A stretch of 50,067 nt of DNA, from positions 1-50,067 of the forward strand of contig JAPLNQ010000243.1 in the NCBI GenBank assembly GCA_026401075.1, read 5' to 3'. The position numbers and the translations under genes were made by a program. This document shows positions 1 through 8,632 of the stretch, one piece after another; the stretch's first letter is position 1; each line of letters starts with the position of its first letter. Source of the DNA: Planctomycetia bacterium (GTDB taxonomy: Bacteria > Planctomycetota > Planctomycetia > Pirellulales > UBA1268). Below the pieces are notes generated by a model, which saw only the letters and a list, made by a program, of their open reading frames with translations, had not been told where the DNA came from and ran no database searches.

Positions 1-843
1 TCCTATGCCAACAGCACGCAGAGCATCACGCAGTCTCCACTCTACGATCAGATCGATGACGACACGATCAATCAATACCGCCGCAACATTCCCTACTGGG
101 ATTACGGTGCCATCCCGGGGCAGGCCACGCCGCTGGGGTCACCGTATGTCTTCGGTCCGAGCAATAAGTATGACCCGCGGACCTACGCCGTCCGCCGTGG
201 CATGGGCGGCTGGGTAACCGGTCCGACGGAGATCGCCAACGACCTGACGGCCTTCCGGCTCGGGGCACGGCAGCGGTGGCAGACGAAACGTGGGCCGATG
301 GGCAACCGCCGGATCATCGACTGGATCGTCTTCGACGTGGATGGCGAACTCTTTCCGACGACGGGCCAAAACTTCGGCCAGACGCTCGGCCTCTGGCAGT
401 ATGACTTCCGTTGGCACGTGGGCGACCGCACCACGCTGCTCTCGACCGCCGACGTCGACTTCTTCACCGGCGGCCAGCAACTCTACACCGTCGGCGCGCT
501 GCTCAACCGCACGCCCCGCGGCAGCTTCTACCTCGGCTTCAACGAATTCGGCGGTCCGATCCAGGCCAGCGTGCTCACCGGCTCCTACACCTACCGCATG
601 AGCCCAAAGTGGGCGAGCTCTTTCGGCACGGCGCTCAACCTCAAGGGAATGAACATCGGGCAGAATTTCCAGCTCGTGCGGATTGGCGAGTCGTTCCTGA
701 TGACGTTTGGCTTCAACGTCGACTACAGCCGCAACAACGTCGGCTTCACGTTCAACCTCGAACCGCGGTTCCTGTCGCGGACGCAGTTCGCCAGTCGCAC
801 CGGCCTCGACATTCCGATGGCGGGTGCCTACGGCCTCGAGTGA
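1..843 (+). CDS. C-terminal part of an outer-membrane beta-barrel protein, LptD/OstA-like (5' end outside window)
   Basis: The reading frame is open from base 1 to a TGA at 841-843, so about 280 residues of a longer protein are present and the start lies outside the window. The sequence alternates polar and hydrophobic residues with many aromatic and glycine residues (for example SFYLGFNEFGG, SYTYRMSPKWASSFG, FGFNVDYSRNNVGF), the pattern of outer-membrane beta strands. The closing strands, with 'RIGESF' and 'DYSRNNVG', resemble the C-terminal barrel of LptD/OstA, which inserts lipopolysaccharide into the outer membrane. An LptF-type permease lies about 9 kb away, which fits but does not prove it. 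The protein ends in GLE rather than the usual aromatic residue. Barrel is well supported; LptD identity is an inference. Confidence 0.55.
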   Translation, partial: SYANSTQSITQSPLYDQIDDDTINQYRRNIPYWDYGAIPGQATPLGSPYVFGPSNKYDPRTYAVRRGMGGWVTGPTEIANDLTAFRLGARQRWQTKRGPMGNRRIIDWIVFDVDGELFPTTGQNFGQTLGLWQYDFRWHVGDRTTLLSTADVDFFTGGQQLYTVGALLNRTPRGSFYLGFNEFGGPIQASVLTGSYTYRMSPKWASSFGTALNLKGMNIGQNFQLVRIGESFLMTFGFNVDYSRNNVGFTFNLEPRFLSRTQFASRTGLDIPMAGAYGLE

Positions 844-858
844 TTTCTGCCGTCATGG

Positions 859-984
859 GTAGCCGGGGATCGGCTGAAGCTCGAGGAGCTTTTGGATTTT
901 TCGACCTTCTGGGGAATGAGCTGTCGTAGGTCGTGGAAGGAGAAAAAGCCACTGCGACGAGACTTCTGCCGTCCCCGGCGGTTG
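859..984 (+). repeat. dispersed repeat family 3, copy A
   Basis: This is a roughly 125-bp unit just after the barrel gene. It begins with GTAGCCGGGGATCGGC and ends with CGACGAGACTTCTGCCGTCC. The same two ends recur, with a variable middle, at 13071-13191 (inverted) and at 25537-25649. Copies A and B also share the inner sequences GAGGAGCTTTTGGATTTTTCG and GAAAAAGCCACTGCGACGAG. It has no coding capacity of its own that I recognise. Confidence 0.75.
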
Positions 985-987
985 GGC

Positions 988-2628
988 TCAGAGACCTTCG
1001 CCGGACCCGTCTGAACGCGGTGCGTCTTCTCGGCCCCGCAGGGCCACGTGCCAGGCGGCGAAGAGCGCGGCCAGCAGGGCGTAGGCCGCCGTGAGCGTGA
1101 GCGGGCCTCGGCCGACAGCCTCGGCGGGAAGCTGTCCGATGTCCCAGGGCAGGAAGAGCCGGCCGTCTGCAAACGGGGAATGGATCACGCCGCAGAGCGT
1201 GCAGGCAGCGGCGGCCAGACACCAGCCGGCGGCCGCCAGAAGTTTCCGGTCGATGAGCGCCGCCAGCATGCCAGCCCAGAGCAGGCTCGTGACGATGAAG
1301 CCCGAGGAGAGGAGCCGGATCGAGAAGAGTTCACGGGCCAGCGAGCCGGTCGGCACGGCCCCTGCGGCGAGCAGCTTGTCGGCCTGGATCGTCACGAGCG
1401 CGGCGAGCGCCGGCACGCAGGCGATCGCCACCGCCGGATAGTGTCGCTGCGGCGTGGCATGGAAACTCTGGGCCGTGATCTCCAGGCCGATGAAGACGAG
1501 GATCGGCAGGATCGCCGGGCCGGGAATCGCCTGGTAGAGGTAGGCAAACGTGCCGGTGAGGCCGGCAACGCCGATGAAGGCCGCCGTGGCGAGCGTGTAG
1601 GCCGCGCGGCCCCCCATCGCCTTGTAGGCGGGGTGGCCAATGTAGGGCGTGGTCTGGATCACGCCACCGCAGGCACCGGCGACGATCGTTGCGATCCCCT
1701 CGACGCCGATGATGGAGCCGGTGTCGTATTCATCACCGGCCGCCGCGGCGCTCTCGGTGCAGTCGATCCCCCCGACGACCGTGCCGAGTGCGAAGGGGAT
1801 CACGATCGGCAGATATTTTACGGTGTCGCTCCAGGCCTCCAGCCACTCGAGTCGGAGGGCCGACAGCCATTCCACCGGCCAGAGCGCGGCCCGGGGGTCG
1901 ATCGCGGCATGCGCGGCACCCGCGGGGATCCAGCCGGTGGCGGTGCCAATCGCATGGATCACGCCACCGATCACGAGGGCGGCCAGCGCGCCGGGGATCC
2001 GTGCCGGAAACGGAATCCGCGCCGTCAGCGCCGCCAGCACGATGCCCAGTGAGGCGAGGCCCACGAGTGGCGAGTCGAAGATTTCCAGAAGCGGCAGAAA
2101 CGTGATCAAGGCCAGCGCAATGGCCGCGAGGCTGCCGAGCAGGCCCGCGCGGGGCACGATCCGGCGGATGGAGCCGGCGACGAAGCTACAGAGCACCTTG
2201 AAAATCCCGCTGGCGACGATCGCACACATGCCGACGTGCCAGGCATGGCGGGCGGCGGCCTCCTGTTCCATGCCGCCGGCCAGCGACGCGGCATAGGCCG
2301 GCCCAAGGACAAAGAAGACCATGCCGAACGTGCTCGGTGTGTCGAGCCCCAGCGGCATGGCGGTGATGTCGGAACGGCCTGTTCGCCGCGCCAGCCGGAA
2401 GGCCATCCATGTAAAGATCAGGTCGCCCACCACCACACCCACTGCCGTCCCCGGCACGAAGTGGGAAAGGGCGAACTGGGCCGGATAGTCGAAGACGGCG
2501 GCCAGCAGGGACACTGCCAGCACCAGGTCGGCGAGATTGTCGAGCGAGAGGCCAAAAAAGGCGTTTATATCGCCGGGAGTGGCCCATTGGTAGGGCTGTG
2601 CTGGGGCGGGTGACAATCGCTGTTCCAT
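988..2628 (-). CDS. NCS2-type (xanthine/uracil/guanine permease-like) membrane transporter
   Basis: A 546-residue polytopic membrane protein with about 12 or more hydrophobic segments. It has the NCS2/COG2252 layout: an N-terminal 'NAFFGLSLDNLADLVL' segment, 'DITAMPLGLDTPS' near residue 100, and a mid-protein 'GGIDCTESAAAAGDEYD' segment followed by 'ACGGVIQTTPYIGHPAYKAMGGR', where family members carry substrate-contacting residues. The probable role is proton-coupled uptake of a purine or related compound across the inner membrane; the substrate cannot be read from sequence. The frame is open upstream to 2919, but that extension has no transporter character and runs into the divergent sigma-factor gene, so the ATG at 2628 (MEQRLSPAP) is preferred. 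No strong Shine-Dalgarno is seen. Confidence 0.8.
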   Translation of the reverse strand: MEQRLSPAPAQPYQWATPGDINAFFGLSLDNLADLVLAVSLLAAVFDYPAQFALSHFVPGTAVGVVVGDLIFTWMAFRLARRTGRSDITAMPLGLDTPSTFGMVFFVLGPAYAASLAGGMEQEAAARHAWHVGMCAIVASGIFKVLCSFVAGSIRRIVPRAGLLGSLAAIALALITFLPLLEIFDSPLVGLASLGIVLAALTARIPFPARIPGALAALVIGGVIHAIGTATGWIPAGAAHAAIDPRAALWPVEWLSALRLEWLEAWSDTVKYLPIVIPFALGTVVGGIDCTESAAAAGDEYDTGSIIGVEGIATIVAGACGGVIQTTPYIGHPAYKAMGGRAAYTLATAAFIGVAGLTGTFAYLYQAIPGPAILPILVFIGLEITAQSFHATPQRHYPAVAIACVPALAALVTIQADKLLAAGAVPTGSLARELFSIRLLSSGFIVTSLLWAGMLAALIDRKLLAAAGWCLAAAACTLCGVIHSPFADGRLFLPWDIGQLPAEAVGRGPLTLTAAYALLAALFAAWHVALRGREDAPRSDGSGEGL

Positions 2629-2898
2629 GGGGGCTGTCCGTACCGGAGGGGCGGCATCACGCGGCAGAGGCTGCCATCGGTTCCGTGCCGGAATGTCGGA
2701 AGAGCAGCCGGAAAAGTCAAATCGGATCGGCCACAGCGCCTCTTCGGAAGCCTGTCCGGTGGTGGCGGAAATTCCCCGTACCCACGTCCCGGTAGCTATA
2801 CTCCGATCTGGGCGGGCGACCTCTGTGGGGTCGCCGAGCGATCTGTCGGCATCGGGGTTTTCCCCGCGAACCTTTCCTGTTGTGCCCGCGTAGGACAG
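2629..2898. promoter_or_regulatory. divergent intergenic region between the NCS2 permease and the ECF sigma factor
   Basis: These 270 bases separate two divergently read genes and must hold both promoters. I see no convincing -35/-10 pair and no repeat copy here. The apparent open frames across it are extensions of the neighbouring genes. Confidence 0.4.
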
Positions 2899-3594
2899 AT
2901 GGAATTGCACGATTCCCACTCCAGTTCAAGGCATGACAACCGGTCCGGCGGCGGATCGGCTGTCGAACCGTTCACGCAAACCTTGGGAGTGGGGGCGGGC
3001 ACGACCGATGAGGAACTGTTTGGTCGGGTTCGGGCAGGGGACGATGCGGCCGCATTCGAGTCGCTCGTTCACCGTTACGAACACGAATTGTTCAGCTACC
3101 TGCGACGCTACCTCGGCAGTGCGGAGATGGCCGAGGATGTGTTTCAGGCAACGTTTTTACAGGTTCACCTGAAGCGGGAGAATTTCGAGGACGGCCGGCG
3201 GTTTCGCCCCTGGCTCTACACGATCGCAACGAATCAAGCCATCGATGCCCAGCGTCGCAATCGTCGCCACCGGATGGTGAGCCTCGATCATCGCACGGGT
3301 GGCGACGATGACATCGGTTCGCTCGTGGAGATGCTGTCGGGGCGCGAGCAGACAGCCGATCAGAAGATGGAGGATGAGGAGGCGAAGAACTGGGTGCGGT
3401 CGGCGGTCAATGAACTCGCCGACCCGCTCAAGAGCGCGCTGGTTCTCGTGTACCACCAAGGCATGAAGTATCGAGAGGCGGCGGATGTGCTCGGCATTCC
3501 GGTGGGAACCGTGAAGAGTCGGTTGCATGCCGCCTTGCTCAAACTCAACGAATCGTGGCAGGAAAGTGGCCATGGCGTTGGGGGACCGGATTGA
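2899..3594 (+). CDS. RNA polymerase ECF-type sigma factor
   Basis: A 231-residue sigma-70 family protein. Region 2 spans about residues 51-125 (AFESLVHRYEHELFSYLRRY, then AEDVFQATFLQVH and RPWLYTIATNQAIDAQRR). Region 4 spans about 165-218, with the helix-turn-helix 'YREAADVLGIPVGTVKSRLH'. Regions 1.1 and 3 are missing, as expected for an ECF factor. The N-terminal 35 residues are a polar tail. It directs RNA polymerase to a specific promoter set. The next gene, 74 bases downstream on the same strand, has one membrane helix and an anti-sigma-like N terminus, so the two probably form a sigma/anti-sigma pair. An ATG with CAGAT just upstream sets the start; there is no obvious Shine-Dalgarno. Confidence 0.92.
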   Translation: MELHDSHSSSRHDNRSGGGSAVEPFTQTLGVGAGTTDEELFGRVRAGDDAAAFESLVHRYEHELFSYLRRYLGSAEMAEDVFQATFLQVHLKRENFEDGRRFRPWLYTIATNQAIDAQRRNRRHRMVSLDHRTGGDDDIGSLVEMLSGREQTADQKMEDEEAKNWVRSAVNELADPLKSALVLVYHQGMKYREAADVLGIPVGTVKSRLHAALLKLNESWQESGHGVGGPD

Positions 3595-3668
3595 TTGAAT
3601 GCGATGAAAACGAACCTGACGCCCCACTGACGGTTCGTCGTGAATCACGAATGATGTGAGTATTTGTC

Positions 3669-4664
3669 ATGCGAGAAGACCTAGTTGGCCACCTCCTCGG
3701 GGCCCTTGAGCCCTCCGAGTCGAAAGCGATTGAGATGGCGTTGGCCGATCCGCACAGCGGACTTGGGCTGCGCAACGATCTCGAGCGGTTACGACTGGCG
3801 CTCAAACCGCTGGCGGGTGATCGCGACGTCCTGCCGGCGCCGTCCGGCTTGGCAGGCCGCACGATGCGGTTCATCGTTGAGCAGGAAGCAGCAGCCAAAG
3901 CGGCGGCCGACCAGACGCTTCCGATGCCGCGGGGCCTCTCGGCGGAGGATGCGCCGCCGCGGGGCCGCGGGACCAGGGCCAGTTCGCGGGCCTGGATCGA
4001 TCGCACCATCATGGCCGCTACAGCGCTCGCAGCCTGCGTGCTCGTGGCGCCGCTGCTGCTCGATTCGATCGCGCAGTCCCGCGCCCGGCGGGCGGAGCGG
4101 AATCTGCTCAAGACGTCGGGGGCGCTCCAGGGCTACGCCGATGCCCATCGGGTCTTCCCCACGCCGCCTGGTTCAGGGCCGCTGTCGCGGGCCGGTCTCT
4201 ATGCCCCCACGCTCGTCTCGGAGCAGCGCCTTGTGGCCGACGACGGCACGCTCATCTGTCCCGATACGGCGCTTTCAAAAAGCGGCACCTTCCGAGTGCC
4301 GACGCTGGAGGAACTCAATGCGGCCGTCGGTAAGCCGCAGTTCGAGGAGATGGTGAGGACGATGGGGGGCGATTTCGGCTACACGCTCGGCCATCGTGAT
4401 GCGTCGGGCACGCTGCAGCCGAATCTCGATCGCCGCCGTGCCCATCATCCGCTCATGGCGGATGCCCCGAATGACGGAGGCGAGCGGAGCAGCAACCATC
4501 CCGACGGCATTCATCACGTGCTCTACGAAGATGGCCGCGTGAAGCGAGTCGCGCCGACAGACCTGCATCGCGACGACCATCTCTTCAAGAATCACGAAGG
4601 CAAGGTTGCCGCCGGCATCGATGAAGAAGACGCCGTCATCGGCGACTCGGAAGACCAGCCGTAG
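3669..4664 (+). CDS. single-pass membrane protein, probable anti-sigma factor with a pseudopilin-like outer domain
   Basis: A 331-residue protein. Residues 1-50 (MREDLVGHLLGALEPSES...) match the usual opening of cytoplasmic anti-sigma domains, although no zinc-binding HxxxCxxC motif is present. A hydrophobic helix at about 113-133 is followed directly by 'RRAERNLLKTSGALQGYADA', which resembles the region after the N-terminal helix of planctomycete DUF1559 pseudopilin-like proteins. The extracytoplasmic part of about 195 residues ends with an acidic tail. The position right after an ECF sigma gene suggests that it holds the sigma factor at the membrane and senses an envelope signal. The anti-sigma role rests on context and the N-terminal match; no structure-level evidence is available here. 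Confidence 0.6.
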   Translation: MREDLVGHLLGALEPSESKAIEMALADPHSGLGLRNDLERLRLALKPLAGDRDVLPAPSGLAGRTMRFIVEQEAAAKAAADQTLPMPRGLSAEDAPPRGRGTRASSRAWIDRTIMAATALAACVLVAPLLLDSIAQSRARRAERNLLKTSGALQGYADAHRVFPTPPGSGPLSRAGLYAPTLVSEQRLVADDGTLICPDTALSKSGTFRVPTLEELNAAVGKPQFEEMVRTMGGDFGYTLGHRDASGTLQPNLDRRRAHHPLMADAPNDGGERSSNHPDGIHHVLYEDGRVKRVAPTDLHRDDHLFKNHEGKVAAGIDEEDAVIGDSEDQP

Positions 4665-4676
4665 AGGCTTGGCGAT

Positions 4677-4703
4677 GGGCAAGTTAAAAACTTGCCCCCA
4701 CGG
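4677..4703. repeat. dispersed repeat family 1, single palindromic copy
   Basis: The core is GGGCAAGTT-AAA-AACTTGCCC (4677-4697), followed by CCACGGG. It is a 9-bp perfect inverted repeat around an AAA loop and occurs 13 bases after the anti-sigma gene. Related copies lie at 13353-13425, 32386-32504 and 40592-40653. It could fold in RNA, but no U-tract follows, so a classical terminator is not supported. Confidence 0.75.
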
Positions 4704-4757
4704 GAAGACGAGGGCGGCGTCTGTGCTGCGGGTTCTTGAGCCCTGACGCATCCGTGA

Positions 4758-4847
4758 GGGGCTGCCCATGTCCCGAGAGCCGGCGTTGCTGACAAGCGCA
4801 GGCAGGATGCCGTAGCGAACGTCCGGCGACGGGGCATGGGCAGCCCC
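4758..4847. repeat. dispersed repeat family 2, full inverted-repeat copy
   Basis: This 90-bp unit is bounded by GGGGCTGCCCATG (4758-4770) and its exact reverse complement CATGGGCAGCCCC (4835-4847). The right half, GCGAACGTCCGGCGACGGGG and the terminus, recurs at 13465-13498. Another terminus occurs at 26764-26776. It lies between the converging anti-sigma and transketolase genes and is probably a small non-coding mobile or REP-like element. Confidence 0.7.
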
Positions 4848-4881
4848 GAACCGCTGCCAGTGTTCTCACGCAAGCTTCGGC

Positions 4882-6990
4882 CTACTTGGCCGCGATCGAC
4901 TGCTTTGCGGCGGCGGCGATCGCCTCGGCCGTGATGCCGAAGTGCTTGTAGAGCGCCGGGGCAGGGCCCGATGCGCCGAAGCTCGTCATGCCGACGAACC
5001 GGCCCCGCGGGCCGATCCAGCGATCCCACCCAAAGCCGCAGGCCGCCTCGCAGGCGACTCTTGCAGTCACTGCCTTGGGGAGCACGCTCTCCCGGTAGGC
5101 CTCGTCCTGCGCCTCGAAGTGATCCCAGCTCGGCATGCTCACGATGCGGGCCTGCACGCCCTCGGCGGCGAGCTTCTCGGCAGCCTCGATGCAGAGCTGT
5201 ACCTCGCTGCCGGTGCCGATCAGGATGCACTGCGGCTTGCCGTCGGCGGCGTCCTTCAGCACGTAAGCACCCTTGGCGACGCCTGCTGCCGAGCCATAGG
5301 CGGCGCGATCGAGCGTGGGGAGGTTCTGCCGGGAGAGCACGATCACCGCGGGGCGGTCGGCCTGCCGGATGACCTCACGGTAGGTCTCCGAAACCTCATT
5401 GGCGTCAGCCGGTCGGAACACGCTCAGGCCGGGCACGGCTCGGGCGCTGGCGAGCTGCTCGATCGGCTGGTGTGTCGGGCCATCCTCGCCCAGGCCAATC
5501 GAGTCGTGCGTGAGCACGTAGATCACACCCAGGTTGCCGATCGCGGAGAGACGCAGGGCCGGCTTGAGGTAGTCAAAGAAGACGAAGAAGGTGGCGCAGT
5601 AGGGTCGCAGGCCGGAGAGCGCCATGCCATTGCATGCCGAGGCCATGCCATGCTCGCGAATGCCGAAGTGAAAGTTGCGGCCGGAGAAGGAGCCGTGACC
5701 AAAGTCGCCGGCCCCCGGCACGAGCGTCATCGTCGAAGGTGCCAGGTCGGCCGAGCCGCCGAGGAACCACGGGATGACGCCGCTGAGCGCCTGGATCACC
5801 TTGCCGCTCGACACGCGGCTGGCGAGCCCCTTGGCATCGGCGGGGAAGCAGGGGATCGCCGATTCCCAGCCCGCGGGGGCCTGGCCGGCGAGGAAGACTG
5901 CCAGTTCCGTCGCCACCGCGGCGTGCGCCTTGGCCTGGTCGGCCACCGTCTTCCGCCATGTCTCGCGAGCCTTGTGGCCGCGGTCTCCCATCGTTCTGGC
6001 GAATCGCTCCGGCACCTCCGGCGGCACCAGGAACTGGGCGTCGACCGGCCAGCCATAGGCCGCCTTGGCCCCCTTGATCTCGTCCGCGCCCAGGGGCGCA
6101 CCGTGTGACTCGTGCGACCCCGCCTTCTTCGGCGCACCGTAGCCGATCACGCTCTTCACGATCACGAGCGTCGGCTTGTGCTGCTCGCTCTTGAAAGCCT
6201 GCAGGGCCTGCTTGAGGGCGGCCGTATCATTGGCGTCGGCGACGTGTTCGACCCGCCAGCCCATCCCCTCGAACTTCTTCGCGACGTTCTCACTGAAGGC
6301 GAGATGGGTCTCCCCCTCGATCGTGATCGAGTTGTCGTCGTAGATCCAGCAGAGATTCGCGAGGCCGAGGTGGCCGGCGATGGAGGCGGCTTCCGTGGCC
6401 ACGCCCTCCATCAGGTCGCCGTCGCTACAGAGCACGTAGGTGTCGTAGTCGAAGACGGCATGGCCGGGCGTGTTGTAGTGGGCGGCCAGCCAGCGTGACG
6501 CCATCGCCATGCCGACGGAGTTACCGCAGCCCTGTCCGAGCGGGCCGGTGGTTGTCTCGATGCCGGAGGTCATGTGGTGCTCGGGATGGCCCGCGCAGAC
6601 GCTGTCCAATTGACGGAACTTCTTGATCGATTCGAGCGACACGGCCGGCTCGCTGACAGAGCTGCTCCCGGCATCACCATGCGTTTTGGCATGGGCTGCT
6701 GCCCGGCGGATGCCGGCCAGATGAATGAGCGAATAGAGCAGCATCGACGCGTGGCCGCAGGAGAGCACGAACCGGTCGCGGTTGGGCCAGAGGGGATCGG
6801 CCGGGTCGTACCGCAGGAAATCGGTCCACACGGTGTAGGCCACGGGCGCCAGCGCCATGGGCGTGCCGGGATGGCCGCTCTTGGCGGCCTCGACCGCGTC
6901 CATCGAGAGGGTGCGGATCGTGTCGATTGCGAGGCGGTCGACGTCGGCGGCGTGGGACGTGCGCGCGGCGGGGGCGGAGGGGGCAGCCAT
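4882..6990 (-). CDS. tkt: transketolase
   Basis: A 702-residue transketolase, close to the usual 660-700. The thiamine diphosphate domain has SGHPGTPM (38-45), GPLGQG (149-154), GDLMEG (191-196) and DDNSITIEG (218-226). The pyrimidine domain has the catalytic glutamate in FGIREHGM (E446), preceded by GGSADLAPST and followed by 'THDSIGLGEDGPTHQP'. It moves two-carbon units between ketose donors and aldose acceptors in the cytoplasmic non-oxidative pentose phosphate pathway. Compared with typical enzymes there is a small extra loop around residues 95-117 (RRAAAHAKTHGDAGSSSVSE). All catalytic motifs are intact. It ends near a nest of repeats, and the next minus-strand gene upstream is 79 bases away. 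Confidence 0.97.
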   Translation of the reverse strand: MAAPSAPAARTSHAADVDRLAIDTIRTLSMDAVEAAKSGHPGTPMALAPVAYTVWTDFLRYDPADPLWPNRDRFVLSCGHASMLLYSLIHLAGIRRAAAHAKTHGDAGSSSVSEPAVSLESIKKFRQLDSVCAGHPEHHMTSGIETTTGPLGQGCGNSVGMAMASRWLAAHYNTPGHAVFDYDTYVLCSDGDLMEGVATEAASIAGHLGLANLCWIYDDNSITIEGETHLAFSENVAKKFEGMGWRVEHVADANDTAALKQALQAFKSEQHKPTLVIVKSVIGYGAPKKAGSHESHGAPLGADEIKGAKAAYGWPVDAQFLVPPEVPERFARTMGDRGHKARETWRKTVADQAKAHAAVATELAVFLAGQAPAGWESAIPCFPADAKGLASRVSSGKVIQALSGVIPWFLGGSADLAPSTMTLVPGAGDFGHGSFSGRNFHFGIREHGMASACNGMALSGLRPYCATFFVFFDYLKPALRLSAIGNLGVIYVLTHDSIGLGEDGPTHQPIEQLASARAVPGLSVFRPADANEVSETYREVIRQADRPAVIVLSRQNLPTLDRAAYGSAAGVAKGAYVLKDAADGKPQCILIGTGSEVQLCIEAAEKLAAEGVQARIVSMPSWDHFEAQDEAYRESVLPKAVTARVACEAACGFGWDRWIGPRGRFVGMTSFGASGPAPALYKHFGITAEAIAAAAKQSIAAK

Positions 6991-7069
6991 GAGACGGTCT
7001 TCTCCAAGAGATTCGTTGCTAATTGCGAAGAAGTGTAGAAGCCCGCGAGAACCGCCGTCAACGCGGGCC

Positions 7070-8620
7070 TCATCTGGCCATGTGGTGCCGATACTCGTCG
7101 TCCAGTTCGGCGTAGCTCTTCCGGCAGAGGCGGGACAGCGTGTCGGCGTCGACCGTGCCGGTGTAGATGCGGACGAGATACTCGACGAAGGCCTCGCGGT
7201 ACCGCGCCCGCTGCCCGTTCATGAAGAAGTCGGCGAGGCCGGAGATTTCGCTGTAGATCTGCGGCAGGCGGTCGTCGGTTTGGAAGCCGCTTCGACCCAG
7301 TGCCGTGAGTTCTGCCAGCGGCACATGAAAGCCGTCGTCGAGCAGCCGTTCACGTGCTGCGGGAGCCCGCCCTGCCTCGCGGCCGCCCACGGTCCAGCCC
7401 CACGGTGTCGGCCCCAGACTCTCCAGGTAGCAGGCAGCCGCCTCGATCGCCCAGAAGCCGCATCGCTCACCTGCGAGCAGGCTTGTGCGACGCTTCTCGG
7501 CAAACAGTTGGTGCGCGGCCTCGTGATGCACTGTCGTCGGTTCCTGCCCCTCGCCCTCGAAGAACCAGGCCGTGCGTGTGGGCGTCCAGTAGATGCCCTG
7601 CGTGCGGGCGATCAGCGGCTCGAGCGGTTCCAGCGACAGAATGTATTCCTGCCGGTTGGCCGCAAGCTTGGCCTCGAAGGCATCGAGGGCCTTCGGCCGT
7701 CCGCGGCCCTCCAGTCGCTGCTCCCACTCTGCCGGCTCGTACTGAAATCCACCAAAGATCTGAAGCCAGACGGTATGGGCCTCCTCCAGTTGCACGGCCA
7801 GGCTCGCGGCAGCCTTCTCTTCGGCGGTGGTGGTGATCTGCCAGTGATCGGAGGCGAACCTTGAGCCCTGCTTGTCGATATCGCCGGGCGCCGTGATCGG
7901 ACGGCGTGCTGCGTCGGCCTTCGTCCAGCGGCCGTGGGCGTAGCGTTCGCCGGCGGCGTAGCGCTTCTGTCGGCCCGGTGGCAGCCAGCCGAACTCGGGC
8001 GAATACTGCTCCCCCTTGTCGAGCCGCCGCGCTGCCTCCGGCCACACCCACTGTCCATCCCGCTTCACCCAGCCGCCCGCCTCCCGCGCCCGCTCGTGGT
8101 CGGGATCGTCGCGGAGGGTGCGATAGAGGAGCCGGATGGCCCCGGCCGTCTGGTGTTCGAGCGCGGTCCTTTCGGTGGCGGTTGGATCGGCGCGGCGTGC
8201 CGGCGTGGTCTGCGACTGGGCTGCTGCCACCGCGAGGGCGAACGTGCCTGCAGCGCGGGTTCGCCGGGCCGCCAGAAAGTCTTCCCAGATCGACTGTTCG
8301 GCCGGTGTGTCGAGCCAGTCGGGCGGCGTGGGCGTGGGAAACACGCTGGGAATGGCGAGGATGAACTGGCGATCGCCCTCATCGGGGAGCTGCCAGGCGC
8401 GGATGAACGCGGCGAGGTCAGCGTGGCCGCCGGCTTCGGCTCGACGCATGAGGCCGGCCACGACGACCATCCACTCCTCGTTGAGTTGAGACTCCGTCTT
8501 CACAGCCACCGGTTCGGCCGCGATCCCGGCCCGTGACCCGTACCGAGACCATGATGGCAGCAGCACCGCTGCAGCCGCCAGGAGCAGGGTGAGGACACGG
8601 CAACGTTGCAGCGTCAGCAT
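7070..8620 (-). CDS. secreted HExxH protein, DUF1570-like putative metallopeptidase
   Basis: A 516-residue protein with an N-terminal signal peptide (hydrophobic core at about 8-24) and then a mature region rich in Trp, Arg and Glu. Residues 366-370 read HEAAH within 'TTVHHEAAHQLF', a zinc-peptidase HExxH motif. A further glutamate at 393 (WAIEAAACYLES) sits about 23 residues later, where gluzincins place their third ligand. Before this comes a helical region with 'DDPDHERAREAGGWVKRDGQWVWPE', a motif common in secreted planctomycete proteins of this kind. Peptidase activity is an inference from the motif. The stop of this gene lies 79 bases before the transketolase start, and the 5' neighbour gene is only 12 bases away on the same strand. 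Confidence 0.6.
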   Translation of the reverse strand: MLTLQRCRVLTLLLAAAAVLLPSWSRYGSRAGIAAEPVAVKTESQLNEEWMVVVAGLMRRAEAGGHADLAAFIRAWQLPDEGDRQFILAIPSVFPTPTPPDWLDTPAEQSIWEDFLAARRTRAAGTFALAVAAAQSQTTPARRADPTATERTALEHQTAGAIRLLYRTLRDDPDHERAREAGGWVKRDGQWVWPEAARRLDKGEQYSPEFGWLPPGRQKRYAAGERYAHGRWTKADAARRPITAPGDIDKQGSRFASDHWQITTTAEEKAAASLAVQLEEAHTVWLQIFGGFQYEPAEWEQRLEGRGRPKALDAFEAKLAANRQEYILSLEPLEPLIARTQGIYWTPTRTAWFFEGEGQEPTTVHHEAAHQLFAEKRRTSLLAGERCGFWAIEAAACYLESLGPTPWGWTVGGREAGRAPAARERLLDDGFHVPLAELTALGRSGFQTDDRLPQIYSEISGLADFFMNGQRARYREAFVEYLVRIYTGTVDADTLSRLCRKSYAELDDEYRHHMAR

Positions 8621-8632
8621 GTCGGCCGTGAT

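Noticed and set aside
2629-2919. 97-residue N-terminal extension of the NCS2 permease
   Set aside because: It has no transporter-like sequence and would overlap the sigma-factor start; it is open by composition only.
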